The notes: a model not told the origin generated them from the sequence alone. Shown: positions 17,637 to 26,606, counted from the stretch's first letter. The stretch: 64,000 nucleotides of DNA from Bdellovibrionales bacterium GWA2_49_15 (GCA_001769855.1 MEPP01000028.1:62001-126000); one strand, 5' to 3'. Translations and numbers: made by a program.

Positions 17637-18577
17637 TTTTTACTTTTTGCCGAGTTAACCAATTCCTCAAATTTGGGATTGGCGCGAAGATTGGAGAGAT
17701 CTCCATCGCCCTCGATCTTCTCCCAATTGTTATAGCCGTAGTTCAAGGCGCGCTCAAAAAAAAGCATTCCCTTCTCAACTTGCTCCTTCTTGGCATAAAA
17801 AGATGCCAGGACATAACAGGATTCGGCATTCTTTTTATCACACGCCAAAAGATAATACTCCAACCCGAAGGCCTCCTGTCCCATTTTGCTTTTCACCACG
17901 CCTGCGTTGTGACAGCCCGCAACCTGGTCCAAGCGACACGCTCGAAGAAAAAAAACAAAGGCCTTTTCCAGCTCCTGCTTGTCATCATAATAAGAGCCAA
18001 GCCGCATACAGCCTTCGCGGGATTTGTAATCACAGGCATGGATCAGAAAGGATAAAACATCGCCCTGCTGATCCTCAAATTCTATAAACTCCCCTTGCTC
18101 CACCTTGCCGCTGGCGTTTTCATCGATCTCTTTTTGCCTGGCTTCCTCTTTTTCCTTGTCCGTCATCTCCTCGGTGGTGGACACGGCCTTCCGGCCTTCA
18201 ATTAATAAGGCAATACTTAGGCAGGCATCACCACTTTTAAAGCGACAGGCCTTGCGAAAAAAGAGCTCACTTTCCAACGGTGCTTTATAAATTTCTTTTA
18301 ATTTCCCGGCCTCGTAGCAGCTCTCGGCCTGATCAAGGTTGCAGCCAATTTCAAAAAATTTAAAGGCCATCTTAACTTCTGTCGCCCTTTGATAGCTGAC
18401 CGCAATTTGATGGCAGGTCTTTCCATCACCATTCAGACACTGCTTTTGTTGAAGCGCCGTAACTTTGGCCTTTGACACTTTGACCGGTTGGGCCACAGGC
18501 TGCTCGACCGTTTGCAAAGGAACATTTGAGCAGCCGACAATGAGGCAGAATAAAAAGGTTAAAATAAGTTTGAACAT
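17633..18577 (-). CDS. lipoprotein with Sel1-like/TPR cysteine repeats
   Basis: A 314-residue lipoprotein: signal peptide with lipobox VGC at Cys16. The mature part carries about six Sel1-like repeats of roughly 35 residues with regular Cys pairs (for example CHQIAVSYQR..GCNLDQAESCYEAG), like the disulphide-bridged repeats of Helicobacter Hcp proteins. Such repeats form a right-handed solenoid for protein contacts. A Lys/Glu-rich insertion lies near residues 130-165. The partner is unknown. The divergent small membrane-protein gene starts 28 bases away. Confidence 0.88.
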   Translation of the reverse strand: MFKLILTFLFCLIVGCSNVPLQTVEQPVAQPVKVSKAKVTALQQKQCLNGDGKTCHQIAVSYQRATEVKMAFKFFEIGCNLDQAESCYEAGKLKEIYKAPLESELFFRKACRFKSGDACLSIALLIEGRKAVSTTEEMTDKEKEEARQKEIDENASGKVEQGEFIEFEDQQGDVLSFLIHACDYKSREGCMRLGSYYDDKQELEKAFVFFLRACRLDQVAGCHNAGVVKSKMGQEAFGLEYYLLACDKKNAESCYVLASFYAKKEQVEKGMLFFERALNYGYNNWEKIEGDGDLSNLRANPKFEELVNSAKSKN

Positions 18578-18605
18578 ACCTTATAATAATACAAATGAGT
18601 TTGCC

Positions 18606-18794
18606 GTGCTAAGAAAAGAAGATTGGATTATTGCCTTGATCATTATTGTCAGTATCGCGGCGATAATTTTTTTTCACGTTAGGTCGAGCACGATCCAGCG
18701 GGCCTACCAGATGCCTCCCCGACCAAAAGTTTATTCAACTCCGGCCCCCGGACCTGAGGTTGAGATTAAAGTTCGCGATCGCGAATCTCCATGA
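18606..18794 (+). CDS. small single-pass membrane protein
   Basis: A 62-residue protein that starts at GTG 18606: a short charged N-terminus (LRKEDW), one strong hydrophobic helix (about residues 7-25), then a proline-rich tail. The open frame reaches further upstream, but that part is antisense to the Sel1 lipoprotein. TTATAATAAT at 18582-18591 could be its -10 element, which would make the message nearly leaderless. The 3' end overlaps the convergent NADAR gene by 29 bases. Existence as a real gene is likely but not certain. Confidence 0.45.
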   Translation: MLRKEDWIIALIIIVSIAAIIFFHVRSSTIQRAYQMPPRPKVYSTPAPGPEVEIKVRDRESP

Positions 18795-19431
18795 GGATAT
18801 TGTAGTAATAATAGCTCTTGGGTTTGCCGGTGCCTGTTTCATGATCAGGGATGAGTTTGAGTCCCTTGGTCTTTAAAAGCAGGGCCTTTACCTCGGGATT
18901 CTGAAAAACCTTCTGCCGGGTGGCCTCACGAATAATTTGAAAATGCGCCTCTGAACCCGCCCCCATGTCCTTATAGTCAAAAGCTTCACCGTGATAACTG
19001 ACTAGTTTAAGCCCATATTTGGTATAAAGCTTATTGGCCTCATCCCCGGCGGCCTTGGCCTCAAAGCCAACCAGCGTGGCGACCTGTTCGCGGGTATAGG
19101 GCCATAGCGAAGCCGCAAGCTTGCGTCGCGGATCTCCGTCCCATTTGGGATCGGGGTATTTCATCATCTGCCACAATCCTTCGATGGAATTATAGCGGAC
19201 CTCATCCAAGATAAACTGTGCTTCACCAAAATTACTGAAAACTCCAAGCTCATTGCGTTTAGACAACACCACCTCACCCGGTCCGGCGTCCTGGGGGAGG
19301 ATTTCCCAGGCAGGCGCGCCAGTACGAGAAACAGGCGCCCACCACTCACGGGGATAATTTTCCGCGGCCAAGAGATTTTGGAAAAAACTGACCAGAAGAA
19401 AAATAAGAACACAGGTTGTCTTCATTGGCAT
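18766..19431 (-). CDS. exported NADAR-fold protein (YbiA-like)
   Basis: A 221-residue protein. After a signal peptide (about residues 1-23, ending LLAAE), it matches the NADAR superfamily: ELGVFSNFGEA with VRYNSIEGLWQ aligns with the FSNF and SEHYFQ region of E. coli YbiA, and the C-terminal NPEVKALLLKT plus YYYNILMEIRD aligns with its end. NADAR proteins act on N-glycosidic bonds of riboflavin intermediates, NAD or ADP-ribosylated targets. The usual WGDG segment is not recognisable and the family His next to the key Glu is Gly. An exported member is unusual. ATG 19431 and ATG 19425 are both possible starts. Confidence 0.75.
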   Translation of the reverse strand: MPMKTTCVLIFLLVSFFQNLLAAENYPREWWAPVSRTGAPAWEILPQDAGPGEVVLSKRNELGVFSNFGEAQFILDEVRYNSIEGLWQMMKYPDPKWDGDPRRKLAASLWPYTREQVATLVGFEAKAAGDEANKLYTKYGLKLVSYHGEAFDYKDMGAGSEAHFQIIREATRQKVFQNPEVKALLLKTKGLKLIPDHETGTGKPKSYYYYNILMEIRDREL

Positions 19432-19450
19432 AACCAGTCCCACTCAGTCA

Positions 19451-20524
19451 TTACTGAATTGCAAACTCCACACTCACAGGCAGATGATCGGAGTACCCTT
19501 GCTTTGTATCAGCATCAAATTCCTGAGGTTCGCCCTTGGAATCAAGCATAAAGGGTAGTTTTACGACGCGATAAGAATCCCACTGCGGCTGAACTCCCAA
19601 GGTGGTCTTCTGACTCTGGTTCTTGAGGAGAAAAAAACGATCGAGAGATTGCCATTTTCCTTTGTAGGCGTAGGTTCCACGTTGAGGGACAATCTCATCG
19701 GACAGCTGCTCACCATAATGGACCTTTTCAAAATCCAAAAACATGGGATCACGATTGGGATTTAAAAGATACTCATTGATACCGTTCGGACGATCTTGCT
19801 CGGTGGTGTTGAAGTCACCGGCGGAGATCACATACCCTGGTGCCGCCTTGGCGGCCTTCACAAAGACCTGAGCGGCAATCACGCGCGTCGTGTGGGGGTT
19901 ATTTTGAGAAGGCCAATGATTTGAGAAAATGGTGACATCCACACCATGAACGTTGAAGGTGCCTTCAAGAATTCCACGGGTGAGCTTCGGCTTTTGAGGA
20001 GCAGGATAGACAGGACTTAGATCAATCTGGTGATACTTCATCCCTTGGCTTAACGGAAATTTGGAAAGAATGCCGACATTAATCCCCCGTGGGTCCGGAC
20101 CTTTGACCAGAAGAATCTCGCGGTATCCTTCATTGGCAAGCCCCCAGTCCACCAGCTTCTGCAGGACATTTTTATTTTCCACTTCTTGTAAAATAAGAAT
20201 ATCAGGAGTCTCGGCCCCGCTTTCCTTGATAACCCGGGCAATATTCATCGCCTTGGCATGAAAGGTGGCCTCGTTCCAATCCATCTTAAAGCATCGATCG
20301 CGATAATATCCTGTCTGGGTGGCACAGTATGCTTGAACCTCGGGATGGGAATTTTTATATTCCAAGGGTAGATACTGATAGTCATGCGTGTCAGCATCAT
20401 GAAGGTGATCGAAGAAATTTTCTGCATTGTAAGTCAAGACGCGAAAGCTGGCAGGTGACGCGTCCGCATCAAACATCATCAAAAATAGGCCGGCAGTCAT
20501 CGCAATCGAAAGCAATCGGTGCAT
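19451..20524 (-). CDS. exported endonuclease/exonuclease/phosphatase (EEP) family protein
   Basis: A 357-residue protein with a signal peptide (about residues 1-22, ending ADA). The EEP fold motifs are in order: LTYNAENFFD, ILQEVEN (metal-binding Glu), SNHWPSQ, SAGDFNT and a late YSDHLPV. This resembles extracellular DNA/RNA endonuclease-type members more than the lipid phosphatases. The start at 20524 is fixed by AAGGAG nine bases upstream; the frame extends to 20566 without support. The NADAR gene follows after about 20 bases on the same strand, so the two are probably co-expressed. Confidence 0.85.
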   Translation of the reverse strand: MHRLLSIAMTAGLFLMMFDADASPASFRVLTYNAENFFDHLHDADTHDYQYLPLEYKNSHPEVQAYCATQTGYYRDRCFKMDWNEATFHAKAMNIARVIKESGAETPDILILQEVENKNVLQKLVDWGLANEGYREILLVKGPDPRGINVGILSKFPLSQGMKYHQIDLSPVYPAPQKPKLTRGILEGTFNVHGVDVTIFSNHWPSQNNPHTTRVIAAQVFVKAAKAAPGYVISAGDFNTTEQDRPNGINEYLLNPNRDPMFLDFEKVHYGEQLSDEIVPQRGTYAYKGKWQSLDRFFLLKNQSQKTTLGVQPQWDSYRVVKLPFMLDSKGEPQEFDADTKQGYSDHLPVSVEFAIQ

Positions 20525-20712
20525 GGCGTTCTCCTTATTAAGACAATAATCTCGGACTAATACCATAGGTTGATAGTTGGTGGTTCGACAAACCTTTTTT
20601 CAAGCCACGGTCTCAAAAAAAACTCTTACAATTCCTATGCTTTGCCATGCGTTATACTCATTAACGTCAATTCATATAGTTAGCTTGCTTAACTGCCGCG
20701 TAATTATTTCAT

Positions 20713-20762
20713 GGCCCATAGAATTTTCCAGCCCATAGTGTCATGTTGGGCCATTATGACAC
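20713..20762 (+). promoter_or_regulatory. leader with mutually exclusive hairpins upstream of the UDG-like gene
   Basis: GTGTCAT (20738-20744) pairs perfectly with ATGACAC (20756-20762). GCCCA (20731-20735) can pair with TGGGC (20747-20751), which sits in the loop of the first hairpin, and GCCCATAG occurs twice (20714-20721 and 20731-20738). The element lies 38 bases upstream of the start codon and could be an operator or an RNA switch. Confidence 0.4.
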
Positions 20763-20799
20763 CAAAACTTGAGTAACTTTACACAGGGGAATCATATTT

Positions 20800-22767
20800 A
20801 TGAAAAAACTTCTACTTTTAGGCGCACTTTCTTTATCGCTGGTTCAAGGGGCGATGGGTGCCGGTGACCGTGGAGACCTAGCTGAGTACGACCCGGGAGC
20901 ACCCAAAACTTCTAAATGGCCGGACCTATTCGCAGAAACGCCCAATTATCGGGCCTTCGGTCAGGCCGTGATTGGCGGTCAAGGAGAAAAGTTTCGCTGG
21001 ATCATGGGACCCATGTGGTATCGCGGCCGTCTGACTCCCGACTCGGTCAAAGTTTTTGTGGTTGGCCAAGAAGGGGCCCAGGATGAAAACGTATCAAACC
21101 GTTCTTTTACCGGTTCCACAGGAACCAGAATGCAAAAGCTGCTCAATTACCTGGGTGTTGATCGCTCATATCTCTTCATGAACACTTTTGTTTACACCAT
21201 CACGGGACAATATTCTCTCTTTGACGACGATCGCAATGATCCCGCCAAAGTGTCTGAGCTTAAGCGCCTCCTTTGGTTGGCCCAAGATGAAGAAAGCATC
21301 GTGGTCAAACATCGCCACGCTCTCTTCGACTATATGCTAGAAACCAATGGAGACACCTTGGAGTTGGTGATCGGAGTCGGCACCGCCGGTAAAGACTCTG
21401 TGGCCACCTGGTTTCGCGCCCATGGTTCTGAATGTACCTCATCGATCTTGAATGCAAAATATTGCGAAGGTAAAGGCGACTTAAAAGGTGTTTACGCCAT
21501 TGGCGTGGCCCATCCGGGTGCCGCCTCGGCCCGAAACGGCGGTGCAGGCGCAGCCGATAAATTACAGGCAGATTTTCAAAATAAGGCCGCCACGGTCGCG
21601 GGACTGATCAGCAAAAAGCTGATTAATCTTCCCACCGATTCCGGCATGACGAGAAATTTCTCAAAAAATTTCCAGTACGGACATGCCTCTATTCCCCATC
21701 GCGATTTTGCTTACGGCACGACCTTCCGCATGGGTGAAGATGGAACAGCTTCAAATCGCCGCGGGCAGGACACAGTTCAGATTTACTCTAAAAACGGATG
21801 TTACAATAACACCAAGAAAGAAGGTGGTCGTTGCTCCGATACCGCTGTTCATAACATTAAGTATGACGTTCCAAAAGATCTCCTAGGCCGTGCTCCTAAA
21901 GAGATGGCGAGCGGTGATGTGCCCTATGAATCACCTAAAAGCAAAGAAATGCGTCGAGAGTTTGATGCCGGCCCAGGAAGCTTTGCCAAAATTCTCAGCA
22001 AATTTGCCGGTCTTGATTACACCAAATTGGGTGTCACTTCCCACGCCTCTTTCGGGCCAAACGGTGTTTACCGCGGCCGTTTGGATGAGGCGAAAGTCCT
22101 CGTCATTGCCGACCAGGTTTCCCATACTGACATGTTCTCAGGCCGCGCCTTAACCGGTGCCGCAGGTCAGAGACTTCAGTCGTTCCTGAATGCCATGGGT
22201 GCCACTCGCTCCTATGCCATCCTCAGAACACTTCCCGTCGATACCTTGGATTTGTCTTTGAACAAGGCCAAAGAGATCGCCCTGGATGAGCGCGTGGCCG
22301 AGGCCCGGGCCAATGTGGTTAAACAAATTCTTGAAGAAGGAAAAACCAAGCTGGTCGTGGCCGTGGGTCCTGTCGCCGCCGCCGTGGTTGAGCAACTCTC
22401 TTTGCGCGTCCCTTCAGTTCAGGTGAATATTGCCGATCCCGCCTTGAAACACGTCGCTGAATACCAAAAGGCCCTGCAGACAGTTAAGAGTATGAACGTG
22501 AGTTTAGACGGACGCGGTAGCTTTAACTATAAGGGCGACCTGACAATTATCCCTCGCGCCGATCTTCCTGAGTTCACCCGCTGGTGGATGGGAACTTCAG
22601 GCGACTTGGCAGTGCGTGCTTATGAGGTCATCAACGGTAAACGTGTCGACAACCCAGACTATTACAAAGTGAACGCCCCCGCCTGGGCATCACGCAATGT
22701 AAAAGCTGGCCCACTTTCTGCCGAAGAAAGAGAGTCTATCGAAGCCTTTAAGAAAACAGGTTTATAA
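20800..22767 (+). CDS. exported protein with two uracil-DNA-glycosylase-like domains
   Basis: A 655-residue protein with a signal peptide (about residues 1-20, ending MGAG). Domain 1 (about 75-270) has the family 4/5 UDG pattern: VFVVGQEGAQDE (near 88), SFTGSTGTRMQKLL, DRSYLFMNTF, and the later HP motif GVAHPGAASARNG (His238-Pro239). Domain 2 (about 400-570) repeats it: VLVIADQVS, ALTGAAGQRLQSFLNAMG, and at the HP position IADPALKH (Asp546), so it looks degenerate. UDGs remove uracil from DNA in the cytoplasm; an exported tandem form is odd. AGGGG precedes the ATG at long spacing. A clear terminator follows. Confidence 0.75.
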   Translation: MKKLLLLGALSLSLVQGAMGAGDRGDLAEYDPGAPKTSKWPDLFAETPNYRAFGQAVIGGQGEKFRWIMGPMWYRGRLTPDSVKVFVVGQEGAQDENVSNRSFTGSTGTRMQKLLNYLGVDRSYLFMNTFVYTITGQYSLFDDDRNDPAKVSELKRLLWLAQDEESIVVKHRHALFDYMLETNGDTLELVIGVGTAGKDSVATWFRAHGSECTSSILNAKYCEGKGDLKGVYAIGVAHPGAASARNGGAGAADKLQADFQNKAATVAGLISKKLINLPTDSGMTRNFSKNFQYGHASIPHRDFAYGTTFRMGEDGTASNRRGQDTVQIYSKNGCYNNTKKEGGRCSDTAVHNIKYDVPKDLLGRAPKEMASGDVPYESPKSKEMRREFDAGPGSFAKILSKFAGLDYTKLGVTSHASFGPNGVYRGRLDEAKVLVIADQVSHTDMFSGRALTGAAGQRLQSFLNAMGATRSYAILRTLPVDTLDLSLNKAKEIALDERVAEARANVVKQILEEGKTKLVVAVGPVAAAVVEQLSLRVPSVQVNIADPALKHVAEYQKALQTVKSMNVSLDGRGSFNYKGDLTIIPRADLPEFTRWWMGTSGDLAVRAYEVINGKRVDNPDYYKVNAPAWASRNVKAGPLSAEERESIEAFKKTGL

Positions 22768-22793
22768 AAAAAGTTAAAAAGTATTCAAAAAAG

Positions 22794-22820
22794 GGAGGCC
22801 TGCTGGCCTCCTTTTTTTTT
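22794..22820 (+). terminator. rho-independent terminator
   Basis: A perfect seven-base stem (GGAGGCC/GGCCTCC) with loop TGCT is followed by nine T residues and preceded by six A residues. It ends the UDG-like gene, whose stop codon is about 27 bases upstream. The rhomboid gene begins 17 bases after it, so that gene must have its own promoter or rely on read-through. Confidence 0.95.
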
Positions 22821-22836
22821 GTGTTATAATGGAAAC

Positions 22837-23868
22837 ATGTTCCGCTGTAGTACCTGTGATAATAAGTTAATAAAAACCTTTAAGGGAAATTTGCCCATCT
22901 TTCATTGCTATAAATGTAAATCCTCCGGCATCCTCGGACACCACCTAAAAAAAACACTTAAAGATGATCTCTATGATAAGTTCACCGCCAATGCGAAAGC
23001 ATCCGAGCAACAGGCCAAAGTAAAAAAGTGCTTTTGTTGCCACACGGCCTATAAAGTCATTTATTTTGAGGGGAGTTCTTCCAAGATTTATTTAGATTTC
23101 TGCACCAAATGCGCAATCCTGTGGTTTGATGCCGGAGAATCCAAGGAAGTCCCCATGAATACCAAGGCGGACTTTACACGAGACGACTCGGGCCTGGAAG
23201 TCTCCGTCCAAGAAGGCTGGTCTCACGATGCCATGGAGGACACTTTATTGGGACTGGTTCAGGTTCATCATGATGGGCCAACACTCCAAAAGCAAAAATA
23301 TGATTTTCCACTTTTAACCCTTGCCATGACTTTCATCTTTTTCCTTTTCATAAAAAGCAAGTCGACCTTGGCGTTTTTTGCTTACCTCCCCCATTCCGGT
23401 GCCCTAAGAGAGTTGTTGACCTTACCCATGCATGGCTTTGTGCATGCGGATCTTAGACACGTGCTGGGGAACGCCTTTTTTCTGCTGCTCTTTGGAAGTC
23501 AGGTGGAGAGATACATTGGACGATCTTACGTGATCTCGCTCTTCCTTCTAGGCACGGTGTTATCGGGCCTGGCCTATCGATTTTCGGGGATGTCCCTCCC
23601 GCTCGTCGGAAGCAGTGCCGGAGTTTTTGCCTTGATGGGGACCTTTCTGCGAGAGTTTCCCAAGGCCAAACTCGGCTTCAGGCGCAATCTACTTCTCTTT
23701 CGAGGGATGACGCGACTAAATTTTGATATTCGTATTCCAGCTTATCTTTACATCTTAGGTTATGTAATCTTCAACCTGATCTTGTTGCCCACTCAATTTC
23801 ACGGCAGTGGGATTCATCATCTGGGCCATCTTGTGGGTTTTCTCGCGGGTTATTTTATCGCGCTATAG
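22837..23868 (+). CDS. rhomboid-family intramembrane serine protease with N-terminal zinc ribbons
   Basis: A 343-residue protein. The first 100 residues carry four Cys pairs (CSTC, CYKC, CFCC, CTKC), which would form two zinc ribbons on the cytoplasmic side. From residue 160 a six-helix rhomboid domain follows with the catalytic Ser260 in GSSAG and His331 in HHLGHLVG; HADLRHVLGN is also typical. It cleaves membrane proteins within the bilayer. ATG 22837 is chosen over an upstream TTG in the terminator tail. TATAAT at 22825-22830 lies so close to the ATG that a near-leaderless message is possible. Confidence 0.9.
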   Translation: MFRCSTCDNKLIKTFKGNLPIFHCYKCKSSGILGHHLKKTLKDDLYDKFTANAKASEQQAKVKKCFCCHTAYKVIYFEGSSSKIYLDFCTKCAILWFDAGESKEVPMNTKADFTRDDSGLEVSVQEGWSHDAMEDTLLGLVQVHHDGPTLQKQKYDFPLLTLAMTFIFFLFIKSKSTLAFFAYLPHSGALRELLTLPMHGFVHADLRHVLGNAFFLLLFGSQVERYIGRSYVISLFLLGTVLSGLAYRFSGMSLPLVGSSAGVFALMGTFLREFPKAKLGFRRNLLLFRGMTRLNFDIRIPAYLYILGYVIFNLILLPTQFHGSGIHHLGHLVGFLAGYFIAL

Positions 23869-24905
23869 CCTAAATTTTTTAAATGCAGATAGTGATCTCT
23901 CACGGCGGCACTGACGGTGGCATACTCGTGGTAGGTGACGCCTTTTTCATGGCAGTGTCGCTTGACAATTTTTTGAATCGCCGGATAGTGAATATGGCAG
24001 ATGCTGGGGAAGATGTGGTGCTCCACCTGGAAGTTGAGTCCGCCGATAACCCACCCCAGAAAACGATTCCCCACGGCAAAATCGGCCGTGGTATCCAGCT
24101 GATGAATGGCCCAATCCTTACTCGCTTCCGATTTTTTCAAGGGCAATTTCTGCACATTGGTGACATGGGCGAGATTGAAGGTGATGGTGACTAAAAAGCT
24201 CATGGCCATCCAGTGAAAAAGCCAGAAAAGCAGAATGGTCTGGAGCGTTCCTCCCACCCACAGAGGCAGCAAGATGAAAGAAGTGAGCTGCCACGATTTA
24301 ATCAGCATAATCTCCACAAATGTTCTGAACTTCTGCCTGGGGGTCAGCTTCCAGCGATTGGTGATGAGTTCAACCAGATCATCGAGGACGAGATAGCGAA
24401 GGGTATGCAAGGTATACAAAGGCCAAGCATAGAGGTGCTGCCACTTCTGGTACCAGAATAATTTATTGCCAGGATGCAGGCGAATAATGTTGCTGGTCTG
24501 CGTATCCATGTCCATGCCATAGATATTGGTATGATTATGGTGGGCCACGCAGTGAAGCTGATACCAGGTATAAGGGCTGGCACCGGCCACGGCCAGGGTC
24601 CACGCCGCCAGCGAGTTGATGGTTTTATTCTCGCTCACGGACTGGTGACTTCCATCGTGCATCACCGCCAGCTGCATACAGAGCATGAAAAAAAGCATCG
24701 CGGGAAGGCCGAAATACATATAGTTCGGATGGAGCGAGGTCATCGAAAGCATAAAAATATAGCTCACCAGCCAGCCCGACATGATGGTGAGAACTTTGCC
24801 ATACATCCTGCCTGCCCCCTTTGGACGCAGACGGTTTTGGGCCAGATAATCAAAAACCTCGGCCTTTAAATCGCGGTAAAAATTCTCGCTAAATGTGGTG
24901 TGCAT
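23850..24905 (-). CDS. membrane fatty acid desaturase (acyl-lipid type)
   Basis: A 351-residue integral membrane di-iron enzyme with three histidine boxes: HDGSH, HCVAHHNH and QVEHH. The Gln-led third box is typical of front-end (delta-5/6-like) acyl-lipid desaturases; no cytochrome b5 domain is fused. It introduces double bonds into membrane lipid acyl chains using O2. Four or five hydrophobic segments lie between the boxes. AGGAG is five bases upstream of the ATG. The 3' end overlaps the rhomboid gene by 19 bases. Confidence 0.93.
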   Translation of the reverse strand: MHTTFSENFYRDLKAEVFDYLAQNRLRPKGAGRMYGKVLTIMSGWLVSYIFMLSMTSLHPNYMYFGLPAMLFFMLCMQLAVMHDGSHQSVSENKTINSLAAWTLAVAGASPYTWYQLHCVAHHNHTNIYGMDMDTQTSNIIRLHPGNKLFWYQKWQHLYAWPLYTLHTLRYLVLDDLVELITNRWKLTPRQKFRTFVEIMLIKSWQLTSFILLPLWVGGTLQTILLFWLFHWMAMSFLVTITFNLAHVTNVQKLPLKKSEASKDWAIHQLDTTADFAVGNRFLGWVIGGLNFQVEHHIFPSICHIHYPAIQKIVKRHCHEKGVTYHEYATVSAAVRDHYLHLKNLGYSAIK

Positions 24906-24994
24906 AGTTTCTCCTGAAGGATCATTATCGCTTTGCCGTGGGAGCAGGAGAAGGGATTTACAATTCTTTTACACGAGTCTAGCAACTGTCGCAG

Positions 24995-25735
24995 TTAGGG
25001 TGCCAACTCATTTTTGAGTTTGCTAATTAATTTGACAGTTTCTTCAGGGGCCTCTTTTTTAATCATGTTCAGCACAAATTCGGGAAAGGAAACATTGATT
25101 TTATCTTCGCTATACAATTGGATAAGCGTACCGCCATCAAAGGGTGTGAAGGTCCAGATCATGTGGGAGCTATCGAAATACTTGTCGGCCGAAATCATAT
25201 TGGATACGGAGTTTAAATTTTTCTCCTCATCATAAAAATCGTAAGTGTGGTTAAGGCGATTGACGGTTACACCAATGGGTGGTTTTTTGCCGTACCAGAT
25301 CTTGGTTTTGGTGAAGGTGGAACTTTCGAAATCAATGTCGGAGTGAGTTTGAGCGTACTGGGCATTCAAGCTCGCCAGCTCGTCCATATTTCTAACCTCA
25401 AGCGTTTTTAGCTCCTTGATGTTTTCAATGAGGCGACGAATGGTGGCATGATCATTCAAGAGCGCCAGAAACTTTTCGGGACTGACCCTGACATAGCTCA
25501 TGAGTGCAAAGCGAATGGTGTTCTTTTCTGTCGGGATAAGCTTCGTGAAGGTTTTATCCGCTTTGGCCTGGGCGACCAGCTGGGGTGAGATCTGGGAAAG
25601 GGAGCAGAGCTTGATCTTGACCACTGATGGAGAATTTATTTTTTCGCCTGACCACAGGCACACGCTCTCGGCGGCAGAGGCCCCGCTCAGGGGTGAAAGT
25701 AAAAAGAGCGTCAGGCCTAAAATAAGTTTGCCCAT
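24995..25735 (-). CDS. exported START/SRPBCC-like lipid-binding domain protein
   Basis: A 246-residue protein with a signal peptide (about residues 1-21, ending ASAAE). The rest resembles START-type folds: a helix then VRVSPEKFLALLNDH, and a late IWTFTPFDGGTLIQL strand pair followed by a long C-terminal helix. START domains hold lipids or other hydrophobic ligands; here it would act in the periplasm. GGAGG lies four bases before the ATG. Fold assignment is by pattern only. Confidence 0.6.
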   Translation of the reverse strand: MGKLILGLTLFLLSPLSGASAAESVCLWSGEKINSPSVVKIKLCSLSQISPQLVAQAKADKTFTKLIPTEKNTIRFALMSYVRVSPEKFLALLNDHATIRRLIENIKELKTLEVRNMDELASLNAQYAQTHSDIDFESSTFTKTKIWYGKKPPIGVTVNRLNHTYDFYDEEKNLNSVSNMISADKYFDSSHMIWTFTPFDGGTLIQLYSEDKINVSFPEFVLNMIKKEAPEETVKLISKLKNELAP

Positions 25736-25782
25736 AGAACCTCCGAAAACGAGTTCCGAAGATCCTAGCTCTTGGAAAAGGT

Positions 25783-26430
25783 TTATTCAACCGTGAGAGT
25801 GGTCCGAATCACAAAATCCAACCCGCCATCTTGCCGATCAACCCGTATTGTTCGAATCGCCGGATTGGCCAAGAGCGAACGGTCAGTTCGCACAATAAGT
25901 TCCAAGGACATAGGCTCGCCGTAGCCATTTTTAGCGGAGGCCTTAATACTGTAAACCGGATGTCCTTGAAAGGAAGATTCAAATATTTTGATATCTTTCA
26001 GATGGTCAAGCAGATCAGCGAGGTATTTCTCCACCGTCAAGCTGTCCTTTTTGATAAACGAGGGGAAGCTGTGGTTCTTATCCAGATAATTTGAGCAGGA
26101 GGTGACCTGGTTGAGAAAACGATATTTAAGATCGACCTGATAGGTATAATAAATTTCTTCCGGCCGAATCTCGTTCATTGTGTACGTTGCCACCTGCCGA
26201 TGATCGCAAGTTTGATCATCAACGGAATAACTCTCCGTCTGATAATCGCGATAGCTCCGGTCATAGATTCTCGTTTCCACTTTGCGAATTTTTTGCCCTT
26301 GGGTCGGAACAGATTCCAAGGTTTTTTTTGCCTTTTGCAGCTTCTCCTGCAGCTCTTTCAAACTAATTTGCCCGGCAGTGGCATGAAAACAAGGCAACAG
26401 CACCACCATTGCCAATAATAGCTTCAACAT
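25783..26430 (-). CDS. exported protein, unknown
   Basis: A 215-residue protein with a signal peptide (about residues 1-20, ending TAG). A short helix (SLKELQEKLQKAKKTLE) is followed by a beta-rich domain with two Cys pairs (TCDHR, SCSNY), somewhat like outer-membrane lipoprotein carrier folds, but I cannot assign a family. ATG 26430 is chosen because GGGAGGG is just upstream; the frame runs to 26496 without support. It is followed on the same strand, after about 47 bases, by the START-like gene, so they may be one transcript. Confidence 0.7.
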   Translation of the reverse strand: MLKLLLAMVVLLPCFHATAGQISLKELQEKLQKAKKTLESVPTQGQKIRKVETRIYDRSYRDYQTESYSVDDQTCDHRQVATYTMNEIRPEEIYYTYQVDLKYRFLNQVTSCSNYLDKNHSFPSFIKKDSLTVEKYLADLLDHLKDIKIFESSFQGHPVYSIKASAKNGYGEPMSLELIVRTDRSLLANPAIRTIRVDRQDGGLDFVIRTTLTVE

Positions 26431-26606
26431 AGACCCTCCCTTAAACAACTTCAGCATTTTAGGAGAACACCGGATTCTGCGCAATTTAGTGAGCAAAAAG
26501 GTAAGGGTGGCGGGGAAAACTGTCTAACTCTTAAACACACTAGCACGAATTACACTCTGATGGGATACTTAGGTATTGAATGTGCCAAATCATCATGAGG
26601 AATTAT

